NCBI RefSeq assembly: GCF_006094395.1
Contig: NZ_CP035291.1
Span: 992,001 to 1,056,000, forward strand
Reading direction: 5' to 3'
Length of the DNA stretch: 64,000 bases
DNA from: Staphylococcus haemolyticus
GTDB lineage: Bacteria; Bacillota; Bacilli; Staphylococcales; Staphylococcaceae
The notes beneath the pieces are model-generated. The model did no database searches and was not told the origin of the DNA. It saw only the letters and a program-made list of their open reading frames with translations. How positions within the stretch are numbered: position 1 is the first letter of the stretch; each line of letters starts with the position of its first letter. The position numbers and the translations under genes were made by a program. Of the stretch, positions 42,894 to 52,347 are shown piece by piece.

Positions 42894-43952
42894 ATGAGTA
42901 AACAACGTGTAAGTTTAAAGTATTTTTTTAGTAATATTCTAAATGCGGTAGGTGCTGGAGTAGTATTAGCTTTATTGCCAAATGCGTTATTAGGAGAATT
43001 TTTGAAATTATTTATGGATGCACATCCAATGCTCGAAACTGTGTTTCAATTAGTAATGATAATTCAATCATTCATGGCATTTATTATCGGTGTTTTAGCT
43101 GCACATCAATTTAAGTTTAATGGGGCAGGTTCTTGTATGGTAGGCATAGCCGCAATGCTTGGATCTGGAGCGGTTCAATTTACAGCTAAGGGCATTGTTT
43201 TAAAAGGGATTGGAGATATAATCAATATCATATTAGTTGTAATTATAGCTTGTGCAATATATATGTTTTTACAAGGAAAATTAGGCTCACTTGAAATGAT
43301 TATATTACCGGTTGTAATACCTGTATTAAGTGCATTAATTGGTTTATTAACTTTACCTTATGTACAAACAATTACTAAAGGACTTGGCCATATGGTAAAT
43401 TCATTCACTGATCTTAATCCTTTAATTATGTCTATACTAATAAGTGTGACTTTCTCATTGTTAATGGTTACACCTATTTCATTAGTCGCCATAGCAACAG
43501 CTATAAGTTTAACTGGTTTGGGAAGTGGTGCTGCTAACATGGGCATTGTCGCAGCTTGTGTGACTTTTATATTCGGTTCAATAAGAGTTAACTCTATGGG
43601 GGTTAATATTGTTTTACTTATAGGTGCAGCGAAGATGATGATTCCAGTCTATTTAAAACATTTAATTATTGCAGTTCCTTTAACTTTAAATGGTATCGTT
43701 TCTGGTGTATTGGCATATGCTATAGGTATTAAAGGCACACCTTTATCTGCCGGATTTGGTTATACAGGCTTGGTAGGACCGATTAATGCATTTAATAGAA
43801 TGTCTGGAGACGCTACTATAATTATTATTTTGCTCGTTTTCGGCTATTTTGTTATTCCATTTGTGAGTGCATTCATTATACATGAAATATGCAAAAAATT
43901 AATACCAAGCTATCATGATGGTATATACAAATTCGAAATTCCTAAGCAATAA
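42894..43952 (+). CDS. Stand-alone PTS EIIC-type permease (PTS_EIIC_2 family)
   Basis: Membrane protein of 352 residues with nine or ten helices. Sequence blocks FNGAGSCMVGIAAMLGSGAVQF, LTGLGSGAANMGIVAACVTFIFGSIRVNSMGVN and LSAGFGYTGLVGPINAF match the PTS_EIIC_2 (DUF1113-like) family of putative sugar permeases. No EIIA or EIIB domain is fused or encoded nearby, so phosphotransfer would need partners elsewhere, or the protein may not be a PTS permease at all. AACGGAGG ribosome site before ATG 42894. Substrate unknown. Confidence 0.85.
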   Translation: MSKQRVSLKYFFSNILNAVGAGVVLALLPNALLGEFLKLFMDAHPMLETVFQLVMIIQSFMAFIIGVLAAHQFKFNGAGSCMVGIAAMLGSGAVQFTAKGIVLKGIGDIINIILVVIIACAIYMFLQGKLGSLEMIILPVVIPVLSALIGLLTLPYVQTITKGLGHMVNSFTDLNPLIMSILISVTFSLLMVTPISLVAIATAISLTGLGSGAANMGIVAACVTFIFGSIRVNSMGVNIVLLIGAAKMMIPVYLKHLIIAVPLTLNGIVSGVLAYAIGIKGTPLSAGFGYTGLVGPINAFNRMSGDATIIIILLVFGYFVIPFVSAFIIHEICKKLIPSYHDGIYKFEIPKQ

Positions 43953-44049
43953 TAGCAATTAAGATGTATGTACAAAAGTTTAATTTATATAATGAAATAA
44001 ATTTAATTCAAAGCTTTTAACTGAATTGAGAAAGTGTTTATATTGACCT

Positions 44050-44120
44050 TTTCTCAACTCTAGTTAACCTGTCAGGGTGAGACAAAGATTCAAATCGAAT
44101 TTTGTTTCACTCTTTTTTAA
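44050..44120 (+). repeat. Intergenic repeat remnant and terminator
   Basis: CTCTAGTTAACCTGTCAGGGTGAG resembles part of the dispersed repeat at 29413-29485. It overlaps a terminator hairpin: GGTGAGACAAAGATT (44076-44090) pairs with AATTTTGTTTCACTC (44098-44112), then TTTTTT. Confidence 0.7.
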
Positions 44121-44183
44121 AATTTTTATTGTATATTAATGCGATTATGTGTATAATAATGAATTAATTAAAGGAGGTTGCTT

Positions 44184-45638
44184 ATGAAAAAATTAACAAA
44201 AGTACTTGCGATAGCAATCTTAATTAGTTTGACATTGATATACATACAACCAATGGCATTAGCTGATGAAGATGCAACTTGGAATAAAATTAAAGATAGG
44301 GGTGAATTAAGAGTAGGATTATCAGCTGATTACGCACCATTAGAATTTGAAAAAACTAAAAATGGTAAAACAGAGTATGCTGGTGTAGATATTGAATTAG
44401 CAAAAAAAATTGCCAAAGATAATCATTTAAAGTTAAAAATAGTGAATATGCAATTTGATAGCCTACTTGGAGCTTTGAAAACTGGAAAAATTGACGTAAT
44501 TATATCAGGAATGACAACAACACCTGAAAGAAAAAAAGAAGTTGATTTTTCCGAGCCATATATGGAAACAGGAAATGTTATGTTAATTAGAAAAAATAAT
44601 AATGATACCTACCATAAGTTGAGTGATTTTAATAATAAAAAAATAGGAGCTCAAAAGGGAAGTGAACAAGAAAAAATTGCACAGCAAGAAATAGAAAATG
44701 CACAAATAAGTTCATTAAATCGTTTACCAGATGCAATTTTGGCACTTAAAAGTAAAAAAATTGATGGTTTAGTAATCGAAAAACCAGTAGCAGATGCTTA
44801 TGCTAAGCAAAATAAGGATTTAAATATTGCCCATGTTTCTTTCAATGAAGAAAAGAAACCCACAGTTATAGCACTACCGAAAGACTCACCAATTTTATTA
44901 GAACACTTAAATCACTCTATTAAAGATGTTAAAGATAAACATTTAATTAATAAATATATGGATATTGCTTCAGAACAAATGGTTAATGATGGAAGCTTTA
45001 TTCAAAAGTATGGAACTTTTTTCTTAAAAGGATTACAAAACACTATAATAATCTCTTTAATTGGTGTTGTATGTGGAGCAATAATCGGGTCATTTATTGC
45101 ACTTGCAAAATTAAGTAAGTTTAAAATTATTTCTTTACCCGCAACAATATATATAGAATTTTTAAGAGGAACACCGATGTTAGTGCAAGTGTTTATCGTA
45201 TTTTTTGGCACTACCGCGCTTTTAGGATTAGACATTTCTGCTTTAATTTGTGGGACGATTGCCTTAGTTATTAATTCTTCAGCCTATATTGCTGAGATAA
45301 TTAGAGCTGGAATTAATGCAGTTGATAAAGGCCAAACTGAAGCTGCACAATGCTTGGGGTTAAACTACTCAAAAACAATGATTCATATCATATTGCCTCA
45401 AGCTTTTAAAAATATATTGCCAGCGCTAGGAAACGAATTTGTAACTTTAATAAAAGAATCATCAATCATATCTACAATTGGGGTTGGTGAAATTATGTTT
45501 AATGCACAGGTTGTTCAAGGTATTTCATTTGATCCATTTACGCCATTAATCATAGCAGCATGTATGTACTTTGTATTAACTTTTTCATTATCAAGATTAA
45601 TGAGTTTAATCGAAGGGAGACTGAAAGCAAGTGATTAA
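44184..45638 (+). CDS. glnP: Amino-acid ABC transporter, fused substrate-binding and permease protein
   Basis: Two-part protein of 484 residues. An N-terminal signal/anchor ([20 protein letters not shown]) leads to a polar-amino-acid binding domain (about 30-265: [44 protein letters not shown]), then a HisM/GlnP-type permease domain ([49 protein letters not shown]). The EAA loop with G-x3-EAAQCLGL is intact. S. aureus has the same fusion for glutamine uptake; the substrate is inferred. Start at ATG 44184 after AAAGGAGG. Confidence 0.92.
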   Translation: MKKLTKVLAIAILISLTLIYIQPMALADEDATWNKIKDRGELRVGLSADYAPLEFEKTKNGKTEYAGVDIELAKKIAKDNHLKLKIVNMQFDSLLGALKTGKIDVIISGMTTTPERKKEVDFSEPYMETGNVMLIRKNNNDTYHKLSDFNNKKIGAQKGSEQEKIAQQEIENAQISSLNRLPDAILALKSKKIDGLVIEKPVADAYAKQNKDLNIAHVSFNEEKKPTVIALPKDSPILLEHLNHSIKDVKDKHLINKYMDIASEQMVNDGSFIQKYGTFFLKGLQNTIIISLIGVVCGAIIGSFIALAKLSKFKIISLPATIYIEFLRGTPMLVQVFIVFFGTTALLGLDISALICGTIALVINSSAYIAEIIRAGINAVDKGQTEAAQCLGLNYSKTMIHIILPQAFKNILPALGNEFVTLIKESSIISTIGVGEIMFNAQVVQGISFDPFTPLIIAACMYFVLTFSLSRLMSLIEGRLKASD

Positions 45639-46353
45639 AATTGAAAATTTAAATAAAAAATTTGGAAAAAATGAAGTGCTTAAGGATATTAATTTAGAGA
45701 TTAAAAAAGGTGAAGTATTAGCGATTATAGGACCATCAGGAAGTGGAAAAAGCACTTTATTAAGATGTATGAATTTGTTAGAAACACCGACAAATGGAAG
45801 GGTTATATTCGAAGGTAATGAACTCTCTAATCACAAAAATAACTTAAATAAATTACGTCAAAAAATGGGCATGGTCTTTCAAAATTTTAATCTATTTCCA
45901 CATAAAACTGTATTAAATAACATCATATTGGCACCTAAGTTATTAAATAAAAGCGATTTAAATCAATTGAAACAAGAGGCATTAACTTTATTAGAAAAAG
46001 TTGGACTTGAAGATAAGGCAAATGTATATCCTTCTCAATTATCTGGAGGACAAAAACAAAGAGTTGCGATTGCAAGGGCACTGGCTATGCATCCAGATAT
46101 TATATTGTTTGATGAACCTACGTCTGCATTGGATCCAGAGGTAGTGTATGATGTGCTAAAGGTAATGAAAGATTTAGCTAAAGAAGGAATGACAATGGTT
46201 GTTGTTACACACGAAATGGGATTTGCAAAAGATGTGAGTGATAAAGTTATATTTATGGCAGATGGGTATGTTATTGAAGAAGGTTCACCTCAGCAAATAT
46301 TTCAATCACCAACACATCAAAGAACGCAAAACTTTTTATCAAGAGTTTTATAA
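45631..46353 (+). CDS. glnQ: Amino-acid ABC transporter ATPase
   Basis: ABC ATPase of 240 residues driving the preceding GlnP-like protein. Walker [11 protein letters not shown]-loop [13 protein letters not shown], signature LSGGQKQR, Walker [13 protein letters not shown] and switch His VTHEMGFA are all canonical for polar-amino-acid importers. It starts with GTG, overlapping glnP by eight bases, with GAAGGGAG upstream. Terminator at 46369-46412. Confidence 0.95.
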   Translation: MIKIENLNKKFGKNEVLKDINLEIKKGEVLAIIGPSGSGKSTLLRCMNLLETPTNGRVIFEGNELSNHKNNLNKLRQKMGMVFQNFNLFPHKTVLNNIILAPKLLNKSDLNQLKQEALTLLEKVGLEDKANVYPSQLSGGQKQRVAIARALAMHPDIILFDEPTSALDPEVVYDVLKVMKDLAKEGMTMVVVTHEMGFAKDVSDKVIFMADGYVIEEGSPQQIFQSPTHQRTQNFLSRVL

Positions 46354-46368
46354 TAAGTAAACAAATAA

Positions 46369-46412
46369 CAGCGAGTCTGAGACATTATTTCATGTTTCAA
46401 ACTCGCTATTTT
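46369..46412 (+). terminator. Terminator of glnPQ
   Basis: AGCGAGTCTGAGACA pairs with TGTTTCAAACTCGCT (G-U pairs), followed by ATTTTTAAA. Confidence 0.8.
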
Positions 46413-46530
46413 TAAATTGAACTGGAATATTTACTAGGAAAGTGTTCAATTATTATATAAATAAATAACGATTTCATAATGTGGATTATGTTAAAATGTC
46501 ATATGTATCATTTTTAAGGAGGCAAATAAA

Positions 46531-47658
46531 TTGGATTATAATTGGCTTAAACAAGAAATCATCGATTATGCATATTCAATAGGTATTGATAGTATAGGTT
46601 TTACTACTGCCGATCCATTTGATGAACTTAAAAAGAAATTAGAAGATTATCATGCAAATGGCTATGCTTCGGGTTTTGAAGAGTCAGATATTTCATTAAG
46701 AACTGAGCCAAAATTAAGTTTGCCTACCGCACGCTCAATTATAGCAATTGCTGTTGGATATCCGAATAAGCTTAAAGGTGCGCCTAAAAGTGTCAGAGGT
46801 GATCGCCGAGGTATGTTTGCTCGTGCCTCTTGGGGGCAAGACTATCACTCTATTATGCGTAAACGTTTAGATAAACTTGCTGATTTTATTCAATCTAAAG
46901 TTCCTGATGTAGAATTAAAAAGTATGGTTGATACTGGTGTATTATCAGATAGGGCCGTTGCTGAACGAGCAGGTTTAGGATTTGCTGGACGTAATGGTTT
47001 TATTATTAATCCAGATTTAGGAACATGGAGTTATTTAGGTGAATTGTTAGTGAGTATCCCATTTGAACCTGATGATCCATTACTTGATAGCTGTGGAGAT
47101 TGTACAATTTGTGTAGATAGATGTCCTACAGGGGCGCTTGTTGGAAATGGTCAATTGAATTCTCAAAAATGTATTAGTTTTTTAACTCAAACTAAAGGAT
47201 ATTTGCAAGATGAATATAGATATAAGATAGGCAATCGCTTATATGGATGTGACACGTGCCAACAAGTTTGTCCTAGAAATAGGGGAATCAATACAACACA
47301 TGATGACATTATACTAGAACCTGAGATTCTAAAACCAAGATTGGTACCGTTATTACAAATGAGCAATAAAGAATTCAAACAAACATATGGGCATTTAGCT
47401 GGTGCTTGGCGAGGTAAAAAACCAATTCAACGTAATGCAATCATAGCTTTAGCACATTTTAATGAAGAGACAGCAATACCAGAACTTAAGGAAGTTGCAT
47501 TAAATGATCCAAGACCTATGATAAGAGGGACGGCATACTGGGCGATTGGCCAAATTCAAGGTGAAGATGCACGTGAATTTATAGTTGCAAACTATGAAAA
47601 TGAAATTGAGGAAGTTCAAAATGAAATGATAAAAGGACTAGAAATGAGGAAACTTTAA
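46531..47658 (+). CDS. queG: Epoxyqueuosine reductase
   Basis: Cobalamin- and Fe-S-dependent enzyme of 375 residues performing the last step of queuosine synthesis in tRNA. The catalytic Asp is in KSMVDTGVLSDRAVAERAG (Asp134). Two ferredoxin-like clusters use Cys188, 191, 194, 198 and Cys214, 240, 243, 247. A C-terminal HEAT-like part (GAWRGKKPIQRNAIIAL, DPRPMIRGTAYWAIG) follows. It starts with TTG (46531) after AAGGAGG. It is directly followed by trmL, whose start touches the queG stop; both modify wobble bases of tRNA. Confidence 0.94.
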   Translation: MDYNWLKQEIIDYAYSIGIDSIGFTTADPFDELKKKLEDYHANGYASGFEESDISLRTEPKLSLPTARSIIAIAVGYPNKLKGAPKSVRGDRRGMFARASWGQDYHSIMRKRLDKLADFIQSKVPDVELKSMVDTGVLSDRAVAERAGLGFAGRNGFIINPDLGTWSYLGELLVSIPFEPDDPLLDSCGDCTICVDRCPTGALVGNGQLNSQKCISFLTQTKGYLQDEYRYKIGNRLYGCDTCQQVCPRNRGINTTHDDIILEPEILKPRLVPLLQMSNKEFKQTYGHLAGAWRGKKPIQRNAIIALAHFNEETAIPELKEVALNDPRPMIRGTAYWAIGQIQGEDAREFIVANYENEIEEVQNEMIKGLEMRKL

Positions 47659-48129
47659 ATGACAAACCATATTGTTTTATTTCAACCAGAAATTCCTGCA
47701 AATACTGGTAATATTGCACGTACCTGTGCAGGAACGAACACACATTTACATTTAATTAAGCCTTTGGGCTTCAGTACTGATGATAAAATGTTAAAACGTG
47801 CTGGCCTTGATTATTGGGAGCATGTAAATATTACTTATCATGAGAGTATTGAAGACTTTTTCGATGCTACTCAAGGTGAGTACTACTTACTAACTAAATT
47901 TGGAAAACAAACGTATAGTGATTTTGATTTTTCTAAAGAAGATACAGATTATTATTTTATATTTGGAAGAGAAACGACTGGATTACCGGATTGGGTAAAA
48001 GACAAATACGCTGACACGGCATTAAGAATTCCTATGAGTGAAAATATCAGATCGTTAAATTTATCTAACACAGCCGCTTTATTAATTTATGAAGCATTGC
48101 GACAACAAAATTTCCCAGGCTTATCCTAA
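47659..48129 (+). CDS. trmL: tRNA (cytidine/uridine-34 2'-O)-methyltransferase
   Basis: SPOUT methyltransferase of 156 residues that methylates the wobble ribose of tRNA-Leu isoacceptors. The family motifs are QPEIPANTGNIARTCAGT at the N terminus, FGRETTGLP and the trefoil-knot segment RIPMSENIRSLNLSNTAALLIYEALRQ at the C terminus. It begins immediately after the queG stop, so translation is probably coupled. tRNA-Leu(CAA) and (TAA), likely substrates, are encoded in the same window. Confidence 0.94.
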   Translation: MTNHIVLFQPEIPANTGNIARTCAGTNTHLHLIKPLGFSTDDKMLKRAGLDYWEHVNITYHESIEDFFDATQGEYYLLTKFGKQTYSDFDFSKEDTDYYFIFGRETTGLPDWVKDKYADTALRIPMSENIRSLNLSNTAALLIYEALRQQNFPGLS

Positions 48130-48300
48130 TAAGTAGTTTGTTAGTTAAAATTCAATGCATCTATTTAATAAAAAATGTTATATTTATTAGTGATTTATAA
48201 TAACATTTTTAAAATAGTTTCATTTAGTGTCTAATAGGGTAATTTAACGAATAATACGTTATTTATATGACATTGATGAACTAAGAGGAGTGTAATGACA

Positions 48301-48900
48301 ATGGCAATGAACTTTAAAGTATTTAATGATGTAGAACATGTAGCTGAGTACACAGCAGATATCATTAGAAAGCAATTTAATAATAACCCTACAACTATTG
48401 CGGGAATTCATTTAACAAAGGATGCTGCACCTGTTTTAGATGAGTTAAAGAAAGATGTAGATCATAATGCGGTTGATTTTAGTCAAGTAAATATCTTAGA
48501 TTATGACGATAATCGCTCTTACTATGAAGCATTAGGTGTACCTGCTAGTCAAATTTATCCAATTAATCTTGACGATGATGCAGAATCTTTAATTGATGAC
48601 AAAATTAAAACTAAAGAAAATAAAGGTAAATTAATTTTACAAGTTACTTCTATTGATGAATCAGGTAGTTTAAATGTAAATGTAAGACAAGGATTATTAA
48701 AAGCGCGTGAAGTAGTATTAGTTGTGACTGGTGCTAATAAACGTGAAGTTGTTAAAAAACTTTATGAAGAAAATGGTAAATCTAGCTTTGAACCATCTGA
48801 TTTAAAAGCTCATAGAATGGTAACAGTTGTTTTAGATAGAGCAGCTGCAGAAGGTTTACCTGAGGATGTTAAAGAATATTTCACTGCTAGATTTGCTTAA
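48301..48900 (+). CDS. NagB/6-phosphogluconolactonase-like sugar-phosphate protein
   Basis: Protein of 199 residues distantly like the glucosamine-6-phosphate isomerase/6-phosphogluconolactonase fold: FKVFNDVEHVAEYTADIIRKQF at the start, TTIAGIHLTKDAAPVLDEL, DFSQVNILDYDDNRSYYEALGVP, and VVLVVTGANKREVVKKLYEE. The loop normally reading GGSTP for sugar phosphate is altered to GIHLTKDA, so activity is uncertain. I take ATG 48301 (MAMNFK), ten bases from AGAGGAG; an ATG at 48295 is too close. A small gene follows at 48923. Confidence 0.75.
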   Translation: MAMNFKVFNDVEHVAEYTADIIRKQFNNNPTTIAGIHLTKDAAPVLDELKKDVDHNAVDFSQVNILDYDDNRSYYEALGVPASQIYPINLDDDAESLIDDKIKTKENKGKLILQVTSIDESGSLNVNVRQGLLKAREVVLVVTGANKREVVKKLYEENGKSSFEPSDLKAHRMVTVVLDRAAAEGLPEDVKEYFTARFA

Positions 48901-48922
48901 ATTTAAAAGTGAGGTCTGAGTT

Positions 48923-49072
48923 ATGACTAAAAATAAAGATTCAGAATTAAATTATCATGAGGAAGAAAATGCGATGGTTCAAGATTTAGATGACTTGAAA
49001 ACCTTGGGTAAAGAAATGGAACAAATTTCTGAAGAAAACGACGAGGACAAGTTGAATCAATCGCATGAGTAA
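48923..49072 (+). CDS. Small acidic protein, SAS053/SAS049-like
   Basis: Open frame of 49 residues, beginning MTKNKDSELNYHEEENAMVQDL, strongly acidic and helical, with a GTGAGGT ribosome site 11 bases upstream. It follows the NagB-like gene by 22 bases and precedes a terminator (49122-49159), so it looks like a real second cistron. I recall a family of similar small staphylococcal proteins, without secure function or name. Confidence 0.72.
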   Translation: MTKNKDSELNYHEEENAMVQDLDDLKTLGKEMEQISEENDEDKLNQSHE

Positions 49073-49121
49073 ATTAAAACTTGATGATAATTAACAAAAT
49101 AAATATTAGTTATGAACTAAG

Positions 49122-49159
49122 TAACCTAAGATGTTAAAGATGTCTTAGGTTATTTTTTT
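49122..49159 (+). terminator. Terminator after the small acidic gene
   Basis: TAACCTAAGA pairs with TCTTAGGTTA, followed by TTTTTTT. Confidence 0.88.
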
Positions 49160-49282
49160 AATGAAGCAATATATATTGTCATTTGAGTGCGTAATTTGAT
49201 CAATCAATCATTTAATTCAATTTAATGCTATAAAAATTATGGTAAAATAAAATTCAATGAAAATGTATAAGGAGAGCTTAAA

Positions 49283-49678
49283 ATGTTACATAAATATTGG
49301 CTTCCACTTACGATTGCCACAATTATAATTAGTTTACTTTCTATCAAAGGATTTCCAATAGCATTCGGTGCACTTTACTTACCTATTTTGTTTAAAATCA
49401 TAAAATTACAATTAAATTTATCTAAAGGCTTAATTGATAATATTAGTGCTCAGCCTTTTATTAAGAGTAATCAAACAGGAGTGTTCATAAGTGTGTTGTG
49501 TTGTATTTTAATAACTGGTATTTTAATTTATTCTTTAAATGATATTTATACGCAATTCACTGGTTTTATAGGATTTCTAGTTCAAATAAGTCCTATTACA
49601 ATAACTTTAAGTATTATATTTTATATTTTGAGTGCTTTAGCTGTTATTAAAGTAGTAAAAGTTAAATATCAAGTCTAA
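49283..49678 (+). CDS. Hypothetical four-helix membrane protein
   Basis: Protein of 131 residues not recognised. It has four hydrophobic stretches: WLPLTIATIIISLLSI, IAFGALYLPILFKII, GVFISVLCCILITGILIYSL and ISPITITLSIIFYILSALAVI, with few charged residues between them and a basic C terminus. A TAAGGAGAGC ribosome site precedes the ATG. It stands alone between two terminators (49122 and 49731). Confidence 0.7.
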   Translation: MLHKYWLPLTIATIIISLLSIKGFPIAFGALYLPILFKIIKLQLNLSKGLIDNISAQPFIKSNQTGVFISVLCCILITGILIYSLNDIYTQFTGFIGFLVQISPITITLSIIFYILSALAVIKVVKVKYQV

Positions 49679-49730
49679 CTTAAGCGAGCAACGGTCAATT
49701 ACGATAAGACAAAATTTTTTCAAAGATAGT

Positions 49731-49773
49731 AGCGATTGGGACATTAAATCATTGTTTCAATCGTTATTTTTTT
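49731..49773 (+). terminator. Terminator after the hypothetical membrane protein
   Basis: AGCGATTGGGACA pairs with TGTTTCAATCGTT (G-U pairs included), followed by ATTTTTTTA. Confidence 0.8.
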
Positions 49774-49884
49774 ATATCTATGATATAAATTTGTATTATT
49801 GAAACCGCTTTAGTAATGCATTGCCCCTTTAATTTAAATAATGCTATACTATGAATAAATAATTGTATAAGGGGAGATTATCGC

Positions 49885-51270
49885 ATGTCAGTAAGAATTG
49901 AACACGATACATTCGGAGAAATTGAAGTACCTGGTGATAAATATTGGGGTGCACAAACGGAGAGAAGTAAACGAAACTTTCCTGTAGGTAAAGAACGTAT
50001 GCCAATTGAAGTAGTATATGGATTTGCTCAATTAAAACGAGGTGCAGCATTAGCAAATCATGAACTAGGAAAACTAAGCGATGCTAAAAAAGATGCAATC
50101 GTTTACGCTTGTGATTTAATTTTAAAAGGGGAATTAGATGAACATTTCCCACTAGTTGTTTGGCAAACAGGAAGCGGTACGCAAAGTAACATGAACGTTA
50201 ACGAAGTAGTCAGCTTCGTAGCAAATAAATATTTAAAAGAACAAGGTATCGATGAATCGATTCATCCTAATGATGATGTGAATAAATCTCAAAGTTCAAA
50301 TGATACATTTCCAACAGCAATGCATGTTGCATTATATCATGAAGTTGAAACAAAACTTGAACCTGCATTAAAACATTTACGTGATACTTTTAAAGAAAAA
50401 GAAGATAAATACCAATCAATTATTAAAATTGGACGTACACACTTACAAGATGCGACACCAATTAAATTAGGTCAAGAAATTAGTGGCTGGCGTTATATGT
50501 TAGATAAATGTGAAGAATTATTAGCTGAATCAAAAAAACATATCTTAAGTTTGGCTATCGGTGGAACTGCCGTAGGTACAGGTATTAATGCACATCCAGA
50601 ATTTGGTAATAAAGTTGCTAAATTTATCTCAGAGAATACTGGATATAACTTTGTATCATCTGAAAATAAATTCCATGCGTTGACTTCACATGATGAAGTC
50701 GTGCAATTACATGGTACGTTAAAAGCCTTAGCAGCAGACTTAATGAAAATCGCCAATGATATTAGATGGTTAGCTTCTGGTCCTAGAGCGGGACTTGCAG
50801 AGATTTCAATTCCTGAAAATGAACCAGGATCATCTATCATGCCTGGTAAAGTAAATCCAACACAATGTGAAATGTTAACTATGGTTGCAGTACAAGTTAT
50901 GGGTAATGACACTACAGTTGGTATTGCAAGTTCTCAAGGTAATTTTGAATTAAATGTATTTAAACCAGTAATTCTTCATAATACATTACAATCAATTTAC
51001 TTACTTGCAGATGGTATGCAAACGTTTAATGATAATTGTGCAGTCGGCATTGAACCAATTGAAGAAAACATTAATAATTATTTAAATCAATCATTAATGT
51101 TAGTTACTGCACTAAATCCACACATTGGTTATGAAAAAGCTGCTCAAATAGCTAAGAAAGCACATAAAGAAGGGTTAACTTTAAAAGAATCTGCTATTCA
51201 ATCTGGTCATGTTACAGAAGAGCAATTTGAAGAATGGATTAAGCCTGAGGATATGGTTGACCCACACTAA
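49885..51270 (+). CDS. fumC: Class II fumarate hydratase
   Basis: TCA-cycle enzyme of 461 residues interconverting fumarate and malate, a tetramer without Fe-S cluster. The signature [11 protein letters not shown] (about 315-325) carries the catalytic Ser loop; His186 in [10 protein letters not shown] is the second active-site residue; [14 protein letters not shown] and [11 protein letters not shown] bind substrate. A TATACT-type -10 lies near 49843 and AAGGGGAG precedes the ATG. Terminator 51294-51331. Confidence 0.97.
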   Translation: MSVRIEHDTFGEIEVPGDKYWGAQTERSKRNFPVGKERMPIEVVYGFAQLKRGAALANHELGKLSDAKKDAIVYACDLILKGELDEHFPLVVWQTGSGTQSNMNVNEVVSFVANKYLKEQGIDESIHPNDDVNKSQSSNDTFPTAMHVALYHEVETKLEPALKHLRDTFKEKEDKYQSIIKIGRTHLQDATPIKLGQEISGWRYMLDKCEELLAESKKHILSLAIGGTAVGTGINAHPEFGNKVAKFISENTGYNFVSSENKFHALTSHDEVVQLHGTLKALAADLMKIANDIRWLASGPRAGLAEISIPENEPGSSIMPGKVNPTQCEMLTMVAVQVMGNDTTVGIASSQGNFELNVFKPVILHNTLQSIYLLADGMQTFNDNCAVGIEPIEENINNYLNQSLMLVTALNPHIGYEKAAQIAKKAHKEGLTLKESAIQSGHVTEEQFEEWIKPEDMVDPH

Positions 51271-51293
51271 AAAGCAACCACATATAACTAATA

Positions 51294-51331
51294 AAAGGAG
51301 TAACTGTCTATGAATCGATAGTTACTCCTTA
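51294..51331. terminator. Bidirectional terminator between fumC and the RluA-family gene
   Basis: AAGGAGTAACT pairs with AGTTACTCCTT, with A-rich and T-rich sides; the minus-strand gene stops at 51336. Confidence 0.8.
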
Positions 51332-51335
51332 TTAA

Positions 51336-52160
51336 TTATTCATCATCCAAACTAACTGATATTAATTCTTGAGTGAGTGGATGTTTAAACTCAATTTTAT
51401 GACTATTAAGTTCTAGTTGGCGTAATGTAGAATCACCATACAAAGGATCGCCTATAACAGGATGACCAATTTCAGCTAAATGAACCCTAATTTGATGGGT
51501 ACGACCCGTATCTAGTTTAATATCCAATTGACATACGCCTTCTTTAATCATTTTAGAGGAAAGAATATGCGTAATCGCTCGTTGACCTGTATTAGAAATT
51601 CGTCGTTTATTAGGATGGAATTTATCCTTACCTATAGGACTATCAATAGTTTGAGGTTTAATTGGTAATAATGACTTAACATTAGCCTTATATATTCTAG
51701 TAATTTCATTTTCTTCCAACATACGATCTAGAATTTTTTTCATTAGAGGATTCTTAGCTACAATGAGTAAACCAACTGTTTCTTGGTCTAAGCGATGAAT
51801 AGGTTCGACATAATCACTTTCTAATGTATAAATAACATGATTCATTAAAGTGTTACTCTCTTTTAAATCATTTGGATGCGTCTTAACGCCTTTAGGTTTC
51901 ATGACAATAGCTAAATCATCATCTTCATAACTAATTTGTGCGTAACGATAACTAGGTAAGTAATTACTTTTTTCTACTGGTGTTGGAATGTAGATATCAT
52001 CCCCGATAACCACTTTATCTGTTAATTTCGCAGGGTGATTGTTAATAGTTATATCTTTTGACATATTTAACTGATGTAAGTCTTTCTTAGGCAATTTCAA
52101 TGATTGAAAAATTTCTCTCAAAGTATTTTGATTATAATTCTCATGTATTTTAAACTTCAT
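51336..52160 (-). CDS. RluA-family pseudouridine synthase
   Basis: RNA-modifying enzyme of 274 residues. The RluA motif EPIHRLDQETVGLLIVAKN holds the catalytic Asp (Asp125), and GRTHQIRVHLAEIGHPVIGDPLYG is the second family signature. An S4-like N-terminal part is short. The target uridine is not predictable from sequence. An AGGAGGAAATT site precedes the ATG. Convergent with fumC and divergent from airS. Confidence 0.92.
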   Translation of the reverse strand: MKFKIHENYNQNTLREIFQSLKLPKKDLHQLNMSKDITINNHPAKLTDKVVIGDDIYIPTPVEKSNYLPSYRYAQISYEDDDLAIVMKPKGVKTHPNDLKESNTLMNHVIYTLESDYVEPIHRLDQETVGLLIVAKNPLMKKILDRMLEENEITRIYKANVKSLLPIKPQTIDSPIGKDKFHPNKRRISNTGQRAITHILSSKMIKEGVCQLDIKLDTGRTHQIRVHLAEIGHPVIGDPLYGDSTLRQLELNSHKIEFKHPLTQELISVSLDDE

Positions 52161-52347
52161 AATTTCCTCCTAATAGCATTCGCATTAATCATACCATATC
52201 TCAGATTGCTAATAACGTATATTAATCACAATCTTACGAATTTCATAATAAATAATAATATGTAACTTAAACATTTTTACATTTTTAAAAATGTAAATCT
52301 CACTGTATAATAAGACTAATGCAAATATGAGTAACTGAGGCGATTTC

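Noticed and set aside
46354..46530. preQ1-type riboswitch before queG
   Set aside because: The 177-base gap holds only the glnQ terminator and an AT-rich promoter region; no aptamer-like stem-loop was seen, and QueG is a late-step enzyme.
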